DNA of 50,060 bases from Candidatus Gaiellasilicea maunaloa (GTDB lineage Bacteria > Actinomycetota > Thermoleophilia > Gaiellales > Gaiellaceae), in contig JANDLU010000018.1 of assembly GCA_024330215.1 (NCBI GenBank), positions 1 through 50,060 of the forward strand, given 5' to 3'. Below the pieces are notes generated by a model. That model did not search any database, had not been told where the DNA came from, and saw nothing but the letters and a program-made list of their open reading frames with translations. Numbering within the stretch: position 1 is the first letter of the stretch; every line of letters starts with the position of its first letter. Below, piece after piece: positions 15,030 through 22,174 of the stretch. The translations under genes and the position numbers were made by a program.

Positions 15030-15893
15030 CTATTGGGTCGGTCTCGCGCCGGTCAGATAGGCCACTGCGGAGTGGCTAACACCCCCGCCCGCCTCGACGA
15101 GCGGCCGGAGCCGGCTCGTCAGCTGCTCGCGTTCTGCGAGCGAGAGCGCCTCGTTCATGGCCTCCGCGAGCGACGGGATCATGGGATTGCCCGCGATCGA
15201 GACGAACAGATCCCAGCTCACCGCCGGAGGCCGCACGAGCTGTGCGTTCAGATCGACCTCGATCGGGAGGAAGCCCGCGTCCCGCGCGAGCTCCAGCAGG
15301 TCGCGCTCGTCGAAGTCGAGCATCGGATCGGTGTCCGGCTGGAGCGCGGCGTAGACGGCGTGCACCTTGGCGGTCACCTCCTGGAGGTCGTCGAGCGCGT
15401 AGCCCCAGAACGTCTCCTCGACCCGATAGCGGGCGCCGAAGCGGTTGATCGGCTCGAAGAGCGAGATGCGCCCTCCGGGCCGCAGCACCCGGTGAAACTC
15501 GTCCAGCGCTTCGCGCTTGCGCTCCACGTAGATCAGCACCGACCGGGTCGTGACGGCGTCGAACGAGCTCTCCTCGAAGGCCGAGAGATCGTCGGCCGAC
15601 GCATGCACGAACGCGCAGCGATCGAGAACGCCGAGCGAGGCGGCGAGCCCTCGGGCGTGCTCGAGCAGGTCGTCCGAGATGTCGCTGAAGACCACTTCGC
15701 GGGCGCCGCGCTCGATCGCACCGAATGCGATCAGCCCGTCGCCCGCGCCCACATCGAGCAGCCGCGCGCCGTCCTCGAGCCGCGCTCCGTCGAGCACCCG
15801 ATCGCGTATGACGCTGAGTCCAGCCGCCTGGTCGGGCTGCGGCGGCCCAGCGCCGAAGCGTCGCTCCAGCAGCCACTTGGCCCACCGATCCAC
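15030..15893 (-). CDS. Class I SAM-dependent methyltransferase
   Basis: 287 residues. Rossmann-fold methyltransferase with motif I LLDVGAGDGLIAFGA (residue ~45), the acidic residue after strand 2 in VVFSDISDDLLEHA, and post-motif RVLRPGGRISLFEPINR. Substrate unknown; the C-terminal extension (~residues 175-287) is not a recognised domain. GTG start, 6 bp after the selenoprotein stop and in the same direction, so it is likely in one operon with the acyl-CoA dehydrogenase and the selenoprotein. A connection to selenium metabolism is speculative. Confidence 0.8.
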   Translation of the reverse strand: MDRWAKWLLERRFGAGPPQPDQAAGLSVIRDRVLDGARLEDGARLLDVGAGDGLIAFGAIERGAREVVFSDISDDLLEHARGLAASLGVLDRCAFVHASADDLSAFEESSFDAVTTRSVLIYVERKREALDEFHRVLRPGGRISLFEPINRFGARYRVEETFWGYALDDLQEVTAKVHAVYAALQPDTDPMLDFDERDLLELARDAGFLPIEVDLNAQLVRPPAVSWDLFVSIAGNPMIPSLAEAMNEALSLAEREQLTSRLRPLVEAGGGVSHSAVAYLTGARPTQ

Positions 15894-15899
15894 CGTCGG

Positions 15900-16118
15900 T
15901 CAGCCGGCGAGCGCGGCGAGGATCTCGTCGTGCTCGGGGAAGCGGCCGGCCTGCTGCTTCGAGAAGACGAGCTTTCCGTCGGAGAGCACGTCGTACTGGC
16001 TGTGCGCGCCTTCGACGATCGAGGCGGCGAAACCGTTGTCGTTCAGCTCGGCCGCGAGACTCGCGGCCCGGACGTCATAGCTGCTTCAGACGGGACAGTA
16101 GTGGATCTCGACGGCCAC
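15900..16118 (-). CDS. SelW/Rdx-family selenoprotein with in-frame TGA (CxxU)
   Basis: 72-residue thioredoxin-like redox protein of the SelT/SelW/SelH (Rdx) family, read through one in-frame TGA at 16088-16086. It begins VAVEIHYCPVU, with C8 and U11 making the CxxU redox motif at the family position (mammalian SelW is also CxxU; most bacterial members are CxxC). The family features continue unbroken after the TGA: a YDVRAASLAAEL helix, then YDVLSDGKLVFSKQQAGRFPEHDEIL, whose GRFPE block is diagnostic. GTG 16118 is the only possible start, since a stop codon precedes it directly, and no ATG/GTG/TTG lies soon after the TGA. It starts 9 nt after the acyl-CoA dehydrogenase stop. A SECIS-type hairpin follows the TGA. 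A recent Cys-to-stop pseudogene is the alternative. Confidence 0.82.
16044..16085 (-). promoter_or_regulatory. Bacterial SECIS-like hairpin for the selenoprotein
   Basis: Begins directly after the TGA on the minus strand. Upper stem GGCCGCGA / UCGCGGCC (8 perfect pairs, 16068-16061 with 16057-16050) closes a GUC triloop whose first base is G; the loop starts 26 nt after the UGA. Lower stem CAGCU / AGCUG (16083-16079 with 16048-16044). Bacterial SECIS elements require a small apical loop with an early G about 16-37 nt downstream of UGA, which this meets. Confidence 0.75.
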
Positions 16119-16127
16119 TCACCCAGC

Positions 16128-17702
16128 CTACCCATCGAGTCGCGGCCTGTGCCGCTCGACGATCGCGCCGAGCTCGAGGCCGCGAGGGAGCGTCCCGTAG
16201 ACACCGCCTGCTCCGGGGAGCCTCGAGGCGCAGAAGGCGTCCGCAACCGCCGGATCGCCGTGCCGGACGAGCAGCGAGCCCTGCAAGGTGAGTGCGAGCC
16301 GCTCGACGAGCCGGCGCGCTCGCAGCTCGACCTCGTCCCGATCGGCCAGCTCGTCTTTCAGCTCCGCCACGGCACGATCGAGACGGGCATCGGCGCCTGC
16401 CGCGAGCTCGACCTCGGCGAGGAAGGCGGCGACCGACTCCGGCTCGCGCCCGACCGCGCGGAGGACGTCGAGCGCATTCACGTTGCCGGCGCCCTCCCAG
16501 ATCGAGTTCAGCGGGCTCTCGCGGAAGAGCCGCGGCAACTGGGACTCCTCGACGTAGCCGTTCCCGCCCAGACACTCGAGCGCCTCGGCGACGAGCGGCG
16601 GCGTCCGCTTGCAGACCCAGAACTTGGCGACCGCGGTTGCGAGCCGGCGGAACGCATGGTCGCCCTCGTCGAAGGCGCGCGCGAGCCGGAGCGCCGTCGC
16701 TGTGGCCGCCTCCGACTCGACGCAGAGGTCGGCGAGCACGTTCTCCATCAGCGGCTGCTCGACGAGCAGACGGCCGAACGCGGCCCGGTGCGCTGCGTGG
16801 TGAGTGGCCTCGGCGACCGCCCGGCGCATCAGGGCGGTCGAGCCGAGCACGCAGTCGAGCCGCGTATGCACGACCATCTCGATGATCGTCCGGATTCCGC
16901 GGCCTTCCTCGCCGACGAGCCGGCCCTCGGCGCCGTCGAGCCGGATCTCCGCGGATGCGTTCGAGCGGTTGCCGAGCTTGTCCTTCAGCCGCTCGATCCG
17001 GAAGCCGGGCTGCGGCCGCTCGACGAGGAAGCAGGAAAGGCCGGCGGGCGCCTGGGCGAGCACCAGGAAGACGTCGCACATCGGCGCCGAGCAGAACCAC
17101 TTGTGCCCGTCGAGTTCCCAGGACTCTCCGCTCCGCCGCGCGGTCGTCTCGTTGGCGCGGACATCCGACCCGCCCTGCCGCTCGGTCATCGCCATCCCGC
17201 AGAGCGCCCCATCCGCGTAGCTGAGCGAGGTCAACCGCGGCTCCCACTCCGCCGCGAGCGCCGGTTCCGCACGCAGCGCCGGCACGGCGGCGTAGGTCAT
17301 CGAGAGCGGGCAGCCGACACCGGCCTCCACCTGGCCGAGCAGGATAAAGCCGGCGGCGCGGGCGACATGCGCGCCGCCGGCGTTCTCTCGCCAGGGCAGG
17401 GCGTGGAGACCCCACTCGACGCCGACGCCGAGCAGCCGGTGCCAGGCCGGGTGGAACTCGACCTCGTCGATCCGCTCGCCGTAGCGGTCGTGCGTGCGCA
17501 GCTGCGGCGGGTGCTCGTTCGCGAGGCGACCCCAATCGAGCGGCTCGCCGCCGAGCGCCTGTCCGAGCGCATCGACGCGCTCCTCGAAGGCGCCGCCGTT
17601 CTCGCGCCGCAGCGCCTCGACAAGCGGCCGGTCCTGCGCGAACAGGTTGTAGTCGACGAGCGGCGGCGGCTGGTTAGCCGTCGAGGTGCGTGTAATCGCC
17701 AT
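16128..17702 (-). CDS. AidB-like acyl-CoA dehydrogenase family protein
   Basis: 524 residues, flavoprotein. Key blocks match the AidB/isovaleryl-CoA-dehydrogenase-like subgroup: GMAMTERQGGSDVRAN, the flavin-contacting region WFCSAPMCDVFLVLAQ, LKDKLGNRSNASAEIRLDGA, GEEGRGIRTI and the late LECLGGNGYVEES with SIWEGAGN. AidB proteins are linked to alkylation protection in E. coli, but many family members are plain acyl-CoA dehydrogenases. The catalytic base cannot be assigned safely. ATG start. The gene is divergent from mscL (75-bp gap) and leads the operon with the selenoprotein and the methyltransferase. Confidence 0.87.
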   Translation of the reverse strand: MAITRTSTANQPPPLVDYNLFAQDRPLVEALRRENGGAFEERVDALGQALGGEPLDWGRLANEHPPQLRTHDRYGERIDEVEFHPAWHRLLGVGVEWGLHALPWRENAGGAHVARAAGFILLGQVEAGVGCPLSMTYAAVPALRAEPALAAEWEPRLTSLSYADGALCGMAMTERQGGSDVRANETTARRSGESWELDGHKWFCSAPMCDVFLVLAQAPAGLSCFLVERPQPGFRIERLKDKLGNRSNASAEIRLDGAEGRLVGEEGRGIRTIIEMVVHTRLDCVLGSTALMRRAVAEATHHAAHRAAFGRLLVEQPLMENVLADLCVESEAATATALRLARAFDEGDHAFRRLATAVAKFWVCKRTPPLVAEALECLGGNGYVEESQLPRLFRESPLNSIWEGAGNVNALDVLRAVGREPESVAAFLAEVELAAGADARLDRAVAELKDELADRDEVELRARRLVERLALTLQGSLLVRHGDPAVADAFCASRLPGAGGVYGTLPRGLELGAIVERHRPRLDG

Positions 17703-17777
17703 CGGCCCATTGTCGCCGATCCTGCGCCGTTGTAGGGTCGGCGATCCGACGCTAACCCTCGCCGTCAGGAGCGTGCC

Positions 17778-18155
17778 GTGCTACAGGAATTCAAGGACTT
17801 CGTCCTCCGGGGCAACATCGTCGAGCTCGCGGTCGCATTCGTGATGGGACTCGCGTTCGCCGCCGTCGTCAACTCCCTCGTCGAGAACCTCGTGATGCCG
17901 ATCGTCGCCATGATCTTCGGCGAGCCGGACTTCCGCGGCCTCACCTTTACGATCAACGACTCGGTCTTCCGGTACGGCTCGTTCATCACCGACGCGATCC
18001 AGTTCGTCGCGATCGCCGCGGCCGTCTTCGTCTTCATCGTCAAGCCGATGCACGCCGTGATGCGGCGGCTGACGCATCCGGCGGAGGAGGAGGGCATGCC
18101 CGACGAGGAGCGCCGCCACCAGGAGTTGCTCGCCGCGCTGCGCGCGGGCCGCTAG
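17778..18155 (+). CDS. mscL: Large-conductance mechanosensitive channel
   Basis: Opens under membrane tension to release solutes in osmotic downshock. 125 residues: N-terminal amphipathic helix LQEFKDFVLRGN, TM1 with the constriction-forming VELAVAFVMGLAFAAVVNSLV, the periplasmic loop, TM2 FVAIAAAVFVFIVKP and a charged C-terminal helix. GTG start with an AGGAG RBS 7 nt before it; a TAGGGT box at 17733-17738 may be the -10. The stop is the CTAG tetranucleotide that also encodes the stop of paaD on the other strand, so the convergent genes share it. Confidence 0.95.
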   Translation: MLQEFKDFVLRGNIVELAVAFVMGLAFAAVVNSLVENLVMPIVAMIFGEPDFRGLTFTINDSVFRYGSFITDAIQFVAIAAAVFVFIVKPMHAVMRRLTHPAEEEGMPDEERRHQELLAALRAGR

Positions 18156-18637
18156 ATCGTCTTGAATTGCTCGAACGGCTGGCGGCAGCTCTCGCAGTAG
18201 CGGACCGAGCGGCACGGGGTGGGGCCGAAGATGTTGTCGAGCCGCGTCTTGCTCGAGCCGCAGTAGGGGCAACGGAACGCCTTCGATTGGAGCTGGACGA
18301 GCGTCGTCGGGCCGTCGGAGCGCGGGGCGGGCGGAGCGAAGCCGGCGACGCGGAGCTTCTCGCGGCCTTCGATACTGATCCGGTCGGTCGACCAGGAGTC
18401 GTCCAGGATGACGTCGACGCGCGGCTCGGCGCCGAGTCCCTCGATCGCCGCCTCCATCTGGCCCTTCATCGCCTCGAGCGCCGGGCAGCCCATGAACGTG
18501 GGGGTGAACTCGACGCGAACGCGCTCGCCTTCGATCTCGACGCTCTTGACGACGCCGAGGTCGACGAGCGAGATCACCGGGATCTCGGGGTCGGGGATCT
18601 CGGCGAGCGCCTCCCAGACGGCGGCCTCGGTTACCAC
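18152..18637 (-). CDS. paaD: Phenylacetyl-CoA epoxidase assembly subunit PaaD
   Basis: MIP18/DUF59-family protein needed for maturation of the PaaABCE oxygenase, probably at the iron or Fe-S level. 161 residues: an N-terminal DUF59 domain with EIPDPEIPVISLVDLG and the reactive Cys region FTPTFMGCPALEAM, and a C-terminal zinc-ribbon-like module with CPYCGS and CESCRQPF. GTG start, overlapping the paaC 3' end by 7 nt. Last gene of the operon paaABCD; no paaE reductase is present in the window. Confidence 0.93.
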   Translation of the reverse strand: MVTEAAVWEALAEIPDPEIPVISLVDLGVVKSVEIEGERVRVEFTPTFMGCPALEAMKGQMEAAIEGLGAEPRVDVILDDSWSTDRISIEGREKLRVAGFAPPAPRSDGPTTLVQLQSKAFRCPYCGSSKTRLDNIFGPTPCRSVRYCESCRQPFEQFKTI

Positions 18638-19278
18638 TGGGCTCCCGTGGGCGCGGATCGGCGCACCATCGTCATCTCGTTCCAGAGCGCTTCGAACTCA
18701 GTCCCGGGAGTCGAGCGCTCGACGGGCTCGACCTCCTCCCGGCCCACTCGCTCGGCGAGCCGCGGCCGGAGATCCGGTGCCAGTACGCCGAGCGCGAGCG
18801 GCCACCGCACCTCGAAAGCGGCTCGGAAGCGCGGTTCGTCGCGGAGTCGCAGTTCCCACATCTCCGCGTGGAGGCGGTGATAGGTCTCCTCGCGGTCGAT
18901 CTTGGCCGCGATTCCCGCGAGCTCGGCGTCGGGGCTCGCCTTCAGCGCCTCGATTCGTACTGCGTCTGCGGCCTCGTAAAGGAAGTGGCGGGCGATCGTG
19001 CCCGCCCAGTCGCCGACGAGCCCCGCCTGGACGAGCGGCGCGCAGCAGTACTCCTCGGGCCGCCGGTCGAAGGCGAGCACGTCGGCATCAGTGCCGAGGT
19101 CGCGCGCGGCGAGCTCGTAGAGGGCGCGCGCATGGCCGATCTCGTTCTGCGCGATCGACGAGAAGGCGACGTCCTCCTCGAGAAACGGGGCGATCCCGGT
19201 CCACTCCGAGTCGCGCCAGCCGAGGATCAGCTCGTCGTCAGCCAGTTCGAGCAGGAGGTCGGTGCGCGGACGGGTCAC
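18631..19278 (-). CDS. paaC: Phenylacetyl-CoA epoxidase structural subunit PaaC
   Basis: Inactive ferritin-like partner of PaaA in the ring-epoxidising monooxygenase. 215 residues, shorter than the usual ~250; the missing part is mainly at the N terminus. Family features seen: ELADDELILGWRDSEWTGIAPFLEEDVAFSSIAQNEIGHA near residue 12, FLYEAADAVRIEAL and DREETYHRLHAEMW. GTG start at 19278. It is separated from paaB by 115 bp filled with two palindromic repeats, whereas all other paa junctions overlap. Confidence 0.93.
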   Translation of the reverse strand: MTRPRTDLLLELADDELILGWRDSEWTGIAPFLEEDVAFSSIAQNEIGHARALYELAARDLGTDADVLAFDRRPEEYCCAPLVQAGLVGDWAGTIARHFLYEAADAVRIEALKASPDAELAGIAAKIDREETYHRLHAEMWELRLRDEPRFRAAFEVRWPLALGVLAPDLRPRLAERVGREEVEPVERSTPGTEFEALWNEMTMVRRSAPTGAQW

Positions 19279-19285
19279 GGAGCGA

Positions 19286-19308
19286 GCTTGTGTTGGAACA
19301 ACACAAGC
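19286..19308 (+). repeat. Palindromic repeat copy 2
   Basis: GCTTGTGTTG-GAA-CAACACAAGC, 10-bp arms. It lies in the gap between paaB and paaC and forms an inverted pair with copy 3. Confidence 0.85.
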
Positions 19309-19364
19309 CTCTCGCGAACGCGACGGTTCGGCTCACCGCCTCGAATCGAGGAGGCGGACCGATC

Positions 19365-19385
19365 CTTGTGTTGTTTCAACACAAA
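19365..19385 (-). repeat. Palindromic repeat copy 3 (inverted relative to copy 2)
   Basis: Reads TTGTGTTG-TTT-CAACACAA on the plus strand, which is the reverse orientation of the AAA-centred type. Between copies 2 and 3 lies CCGCCTC / GAGGCGG, a 7-bp hairpin. Confidence 0.8.
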
Positions 19386-19393
19386 GTCCACCG

Positions 19394-19690
19394 CTAGCCG
19401 CCGTCCGTGCCCGGGGAAGTCGCAGAGCCGGCGCGTTCCCGCGCGATCGCAAGGCGCGCCTTGATCGAGTAGCCGTCGACGCGGCGGTACTTGAGGTCGA
19501 ACTCGTCCGGAAACTCGTCGATCTCCACGATCTGCTCGCGCGGCACGACCCAGAGCGCGACCGACTCCTGCCTCCGGGCGTAGAACTCGCGCGCGTAGGC
19601 GTCGGCGAACGCCTGGTCGGGCGCGTGGAACGAGCCGCCGTGGACGAACGGTTGGCCCTTCCGCTCCTGCCTGAAGACCTCGTAGATCAA
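19394..19690 (-). CDS. paaB: Phenylacetyl-CoA epoxidase subunit PaaB
   Basis: Small bridging subunit of the PaaABCE monooxygenase, needed for stable activity. 98 residues: IYEVFRQERKGQPFVHGGSFHAPDQAFADAYARE, then SVALWVVPREQI and a C-terminal tail after the family region. TTG start 19690, overlapping the paaA TGA (TTGA). The frame is open further upstream inside paaA, but the family begins at LIYEVF. Its stop is followed at once by palindrome copy 3. Confidence 0.9.
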   Translation of the reverse strand: MIYEVFRQERKGQPFVHGGSFHAPDQAFADAYAREFYARRQESVALWVVPREQIVEIDEFPDEFDLKYRRVDGYSIKARLAIARERAGSATSPGTDGG

Positions 19691-20589
19691 GCAGCCTCCG
19701 GCAGCATCACGCGCGACACCCAGTCCACGTCGGCGCGCGAGAGCCGCCGGAACGCCAGCCGCTCCTGCGAGGCTGGGCCGTGGCCGGTGACGACCGCCGT
19801 CAGCTTCTCCCAGTCGGGCTCGGTGTACTCCCAGAGACCCCCCTCGTTCTTGCGCAGGTTCGGGTCGGGGAGCTCGAGGCCGAGCTCGAGGATCTGCGGC
19901 ACGTAGCCGTCCAGGAACTGCTGGCGCGCCTCCTCGTTCCCCTGGCTCTTGATCCGCCAGTGCAGCATCGGATCCTCGTCGGCGGGAATCGGCGTGCCGT
20001 GGAAGTGCATCAGCGGCTCCCACCAGCGTGTCACCGCCTCCTGCACGAGCTCGAACTGCTCCGGTGTGCCCGTGACCATCGCGAGCACGGTGTCGCGGCC
20101 GTGGAGGATGTGGAACGACTCCTCCCAGCAGACCTTCTTCATCACGCGCGCATACGGCGCGTACGAGCACTTGAGAAGCGCCTTCTGGCTGATGATCGCG
20201 GCCGCGTCGACGAGCCAGGCGATCACGCCGACGTCGCCCCAGCTCCTCGTCGGATAGTGGAAGACGTTGTGGAACTTCGACTTGCCCGAGATCAGGTCGT
20301 CGAGGCACTGGGCGCGCGGCTTGCCGAGATCCTCGACCACGCGGTAGATCAGCTGGCAGTGGCCGACCTCGTCCTGGATCTTCGCCGTCAGCGCGAGCTT
20401 CCGCTGCAGCGTCGGGGCGCGGAGGATCCAGTCGCGCTCGGGGAGGACGCCCATCAGCTCCGAGTTGCCGTGCATCTCGATGAACTTGATCAGCCGCTTG
20501 CGGTACTCCTCGGGCAGCCAGTCGTCGGTCTCGACCTGCCCTCCGGCCTGGACGAACTCGAGGAACTCGGCGGTGCGCGCGTCGGACAT
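19687..20589 (-). CDS. paaA: Phenylacetyl-CoA epoxidase catalytic subunit PaaA
   Basis: Di-iron ring 1,2-epoxidase acting on phenylacetyl-CoA. 300 residues with carboxylate/His ligand motifs of the ferritin-like fold: KIQDEVGHCQLIYR near residue 73 and CWEESFHILHGRD near residue 154. The SKFHNVFHYPTRSWGDVGVIAWLVDAA segment is typical of PaaA. ATG start, with a GGGAGG RBS 5 nt upstream. First gene of the operon, reading away from the TetR gene and the PaaR-like operator at 20603-20616. Confidence 0.95.
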   Translation of the reverse strand: MSDARTAEFLEFVQAGGQVETDDWLPEEYRKRLIKFIEMHGNSELMGVLPERDWILRAPTLQRKLALTAKIQDEVGHCQLIYRVVEDLGKPRAQCLDDLISGKSKFHNVFHYPTRSWGDVGVIAWLVDAAAIISQKALLKCSYAPYARVMKKVCWEESFHILHGRDTVLAMVTGTPEQFELVQEAVTRWWEPLMHFHGTPIPADEDPMLHWRIKSQGNEEARQQFLDGYVPQILELGLELPDPNLRKNEGGLWEYTEPDWEKLTAVVTGHGPASQERLAFRRLSRADVDWVSRVMLPEAA

Positions 20590-20602
20590 CAGGCCTCCCT
20601 AC

Positions 20603-20616
20603 CTACCGGTCGTTAG
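20603..20616. promoter_or_regulatory. PaaR/TetR-like operator palindrome
   Basis: CTACCGGTCGTTAG is a pseudopalindrome of the form CTAnCGnnCGnTAG. It fits the Thermus PaaR consensus as I remember it (CNAACGNNCGTTNG) at all but one position. It lies in the 28-bp gap between the divergent paaA and tetR starts, just upstream of the paaA RBS. Confidence 0.65.
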
Positions 20617-20730
20617 CATGAGTGTATCGCCACACGCCCGCCAACCGCGCGAGGCCCCACTCCCAGAGGCAGGGAGCTGACCCGCCAGGCCGCCCGGCTC
20701 TTCGCCGAGAAGGGCTTCCACGGCACCTCG

Positions 20731-21228
20731 ATGGGGGAGCTCGCGCAGGCGATGGGCGTCCAGAAGGGATCGCTCTACTCCCTGACCGTGTCGAAGCAGG
20801 AGCTCCTCTACGAGGCGATGCGCGAGGGCGCCGTCGCCTTCCACGCGGGGCTCGACGCGATCCCGGACGAGCTGTTGGCCGGAGAGAAGATCAGGCTCGC
20901 CCTGCGTTCCCACCTGCGCGTCGTCGTCGAGCAACTCGACGTCGCTACCGTCTTCATCCGCGAGTGGCGCTACCTCGAGGGCGAGCGGCGGGACGAGATC
21001 CTGGCCGAGCGGCGACGGTACGAGGAGCGGCTGCGTGCGCTCTTCCGCGAGGGACGCGACCGAGGCGAGCTCCGCTCCGACCTCGACGAGACGGCTGCGG
21101 CGCTGCTCGCGCTCTCGGCGGCGAACTGGGCCTACACATGGCTCGTTCCCGGTCGTGACACGGACGACCTCGCCGACCGCTTGACTGCGATCCTCGTCGA
21201 CGGGATCCGCGGCTACGCGAGCCGGTGA
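20731..21228 (+). CDS. TetR-family regulator (PaaR-like), N terminus frameshifted
   Basis: Likely repressor of the divergent paa operon, released by a CoA ester. From ATG 20731 the protein is 165 residues: the second half of the HTH (MGELAQAMGVQKGSLYSLTVSKQELL) and the ligand domain, closing with LADRLTAILVDGIRGYASR. The missing first helix is encoded just upstream in the same frame (20671-20730: RELTRQAARLFAEKGFHGTS), but no start codon exists in that frame back to a stop at 20614. An ATG at 20618 opens in another frame (MSVSPHARQPREAPLPEAGS, then stop), so a one-base indel near 20660-20675 would join them. Either a sequencing error or a disabled regulator. Confidence 0.7.
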   Translation: MGELAQAMGVQKGSLYSLTVSKQELLYEAMREGAVAFHAGLDAIPDELLAGEKIRLALRSHLRVVVEQLDVATVFIREWRYLEGERRDEILAERRRYEERLRALFREGRDRGELRSDLDETAAALLALSAANWAYTWLVPGRDTDDLADRLTAILVDGIRGYASR

Positions 21229-22103
21229 CAACGCCTAATCGGACCGTGCTGATCGTCAATCCGTACGCGACCCGCGTCACGGACGAGCTGGTGGAGGCGG
21301 TCGAGCGGGTGCTCGAGCCGGTCGAGACGCTGCGCACCGAGTACGCCGGCCACGCGACCGCGCTGGCGCTCGAGGCGGCCGCCGATGCGGTGATCGTCTT
21401 CTCCGGCGACGGCGGCTTCAACGAGGTCCTGAACGGCGTCCGCGGAGGTACCGTCGTCGGCTTCCTGCCCGGCGGCGGCACGAGCGTGCTGCCGCGCGCG
21501 CTCGGCTTGCCGCGCGATCCGCTCGCGGCCGCTCGACGCATCGTAGGCGGCCGGACGCGCCGGATCTCGCTCGGACGCGCCAACGGCCGCCGCTTCGCGT
21601 TCAGCGCGGGCGTCGGACTCGACGCGGAGCTGATCCGGCTGATGGACGCGCGAGGACGGGACGAGCACGGCCGCCGGCCGGGCGATCTCGTCTTCGCGTG
21701 GACGGCGATCTCCACGCTCGCCCGCCACCGCGGCCGCTTCGAGCCGCTGCTCGAGATCGCCGGCCACGGCACGGCGGCGTTCGCGCTGGTCGGCAACGGC
21801 GATCCGTACACCTTCGCCGGTCCGATCCCGCTCCGGCTGACGCCGCAGGCGAGCTTCGAGGGCGGGCTCGACGTCGTCGCGCCGCGGGACGTCAGGGCTC
21901 GCACGTGGCCCCGGTTTGCTGCTTACGCCCTGCGCGGACGCGGCCAGGAAGCGGCCCCTGACATCGTCTACGGCCACGATCTCGACCGGATCGAGATCCA
22001 CTGTCGCGAGCCGCTGCCGCTGCAGGTGGACGGCGAGGATCTGGGAAACGCGATCGAGGTCGTTCTCGAGGCGGAGCGCGCCGCGGTCGACGTGCTCGTT
22101 TGA
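21225..22103 (+). CDS. Diacylglycerol kinase catalytic-domain (LCB5/DgkB-like) lipid kinase
   Basis: 292 residues. Glycine-rich nucleotide-binding signature FSGDGGFNEVLNGV (residue ~65) followed by VGFLPGGGTSVLPRALGLP, the DAGK catalytic motifs; the C-terminal beta-sandwich domain ends with the PLPLQVDGEDLG motif found in the lipid-kinase family. It phosphorylates a lipid or sphingoid-like alcohol; substrate unknown. GTG start overlapping the tetR stop (GTGA). It is read in the same direction as tetR, but a functional link to paa genes is not evident. Confidence 0.87.
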   Translation: MTTPNRTVLIVNPYATRVTDELVEAVERVLEPVETLRTEYAGHATALALEAAADAVIVFSGDGGFNEVLNGVRGGTVVGFLPGGGTSVLPRALGLPRDPLAAARRIVGGRTRRISLGRANGRRFAFSAGVGLDAELIRLMDARGRDEHGRRPGDLVFAWTAISTLARHRGRFEPLLEIAGHGTAAFALVGNGDPYTFAGPIPLRLTPQASFEGGLDVVAPRDVRARTWPRFAAYALRGRGQEAAPDIVYGHDLDRIEIHCREPLPLQVDGEDLGNAIEVVLEAERAAVDVLV

Positions 22104-22160
22104 GCCGTGAGGGGCCGACCGCCGGCAGCCCCGGGGCACCCAGCGAGCCCGGCCACGATC

Positions 22161-22166
22161 TAGACT
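22161..22166 (+). promoter_or_regulatory. TANNNT -10 box of the E1 alpha gene (leaderless)
   Basis: TAGACT, 8 nt before ATG 22175. The same hexamer precedes ubiD. Confidence 0.55.
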
Positions 22167-22174
22167 CGGCCGGA

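Noticed and set aside
16075-16246. Treating the TGA at 16088-16086 as the end of a short peptide from GTG 16118
   Set aside because: That would give a 10-residue peptide and leave a well-conserved Rdx domain without a start codon.
19262-19906. Plus-strand frame reading through palindrome copies 2 and 3 (ACVGTTQA, CVVSTQ peptides)
   Set aside because: Antisense to paaB and paaC; the peptides simply come from the palindrome read in another phase.
22104-22174. GTG 22100 start extending E1 alpha by 25 residues
   Set aside because: The added segment overlaps the end of the lipid kinase gene and reads across the TAGACT promoter box; ATG 22175 fits the family and promoter.
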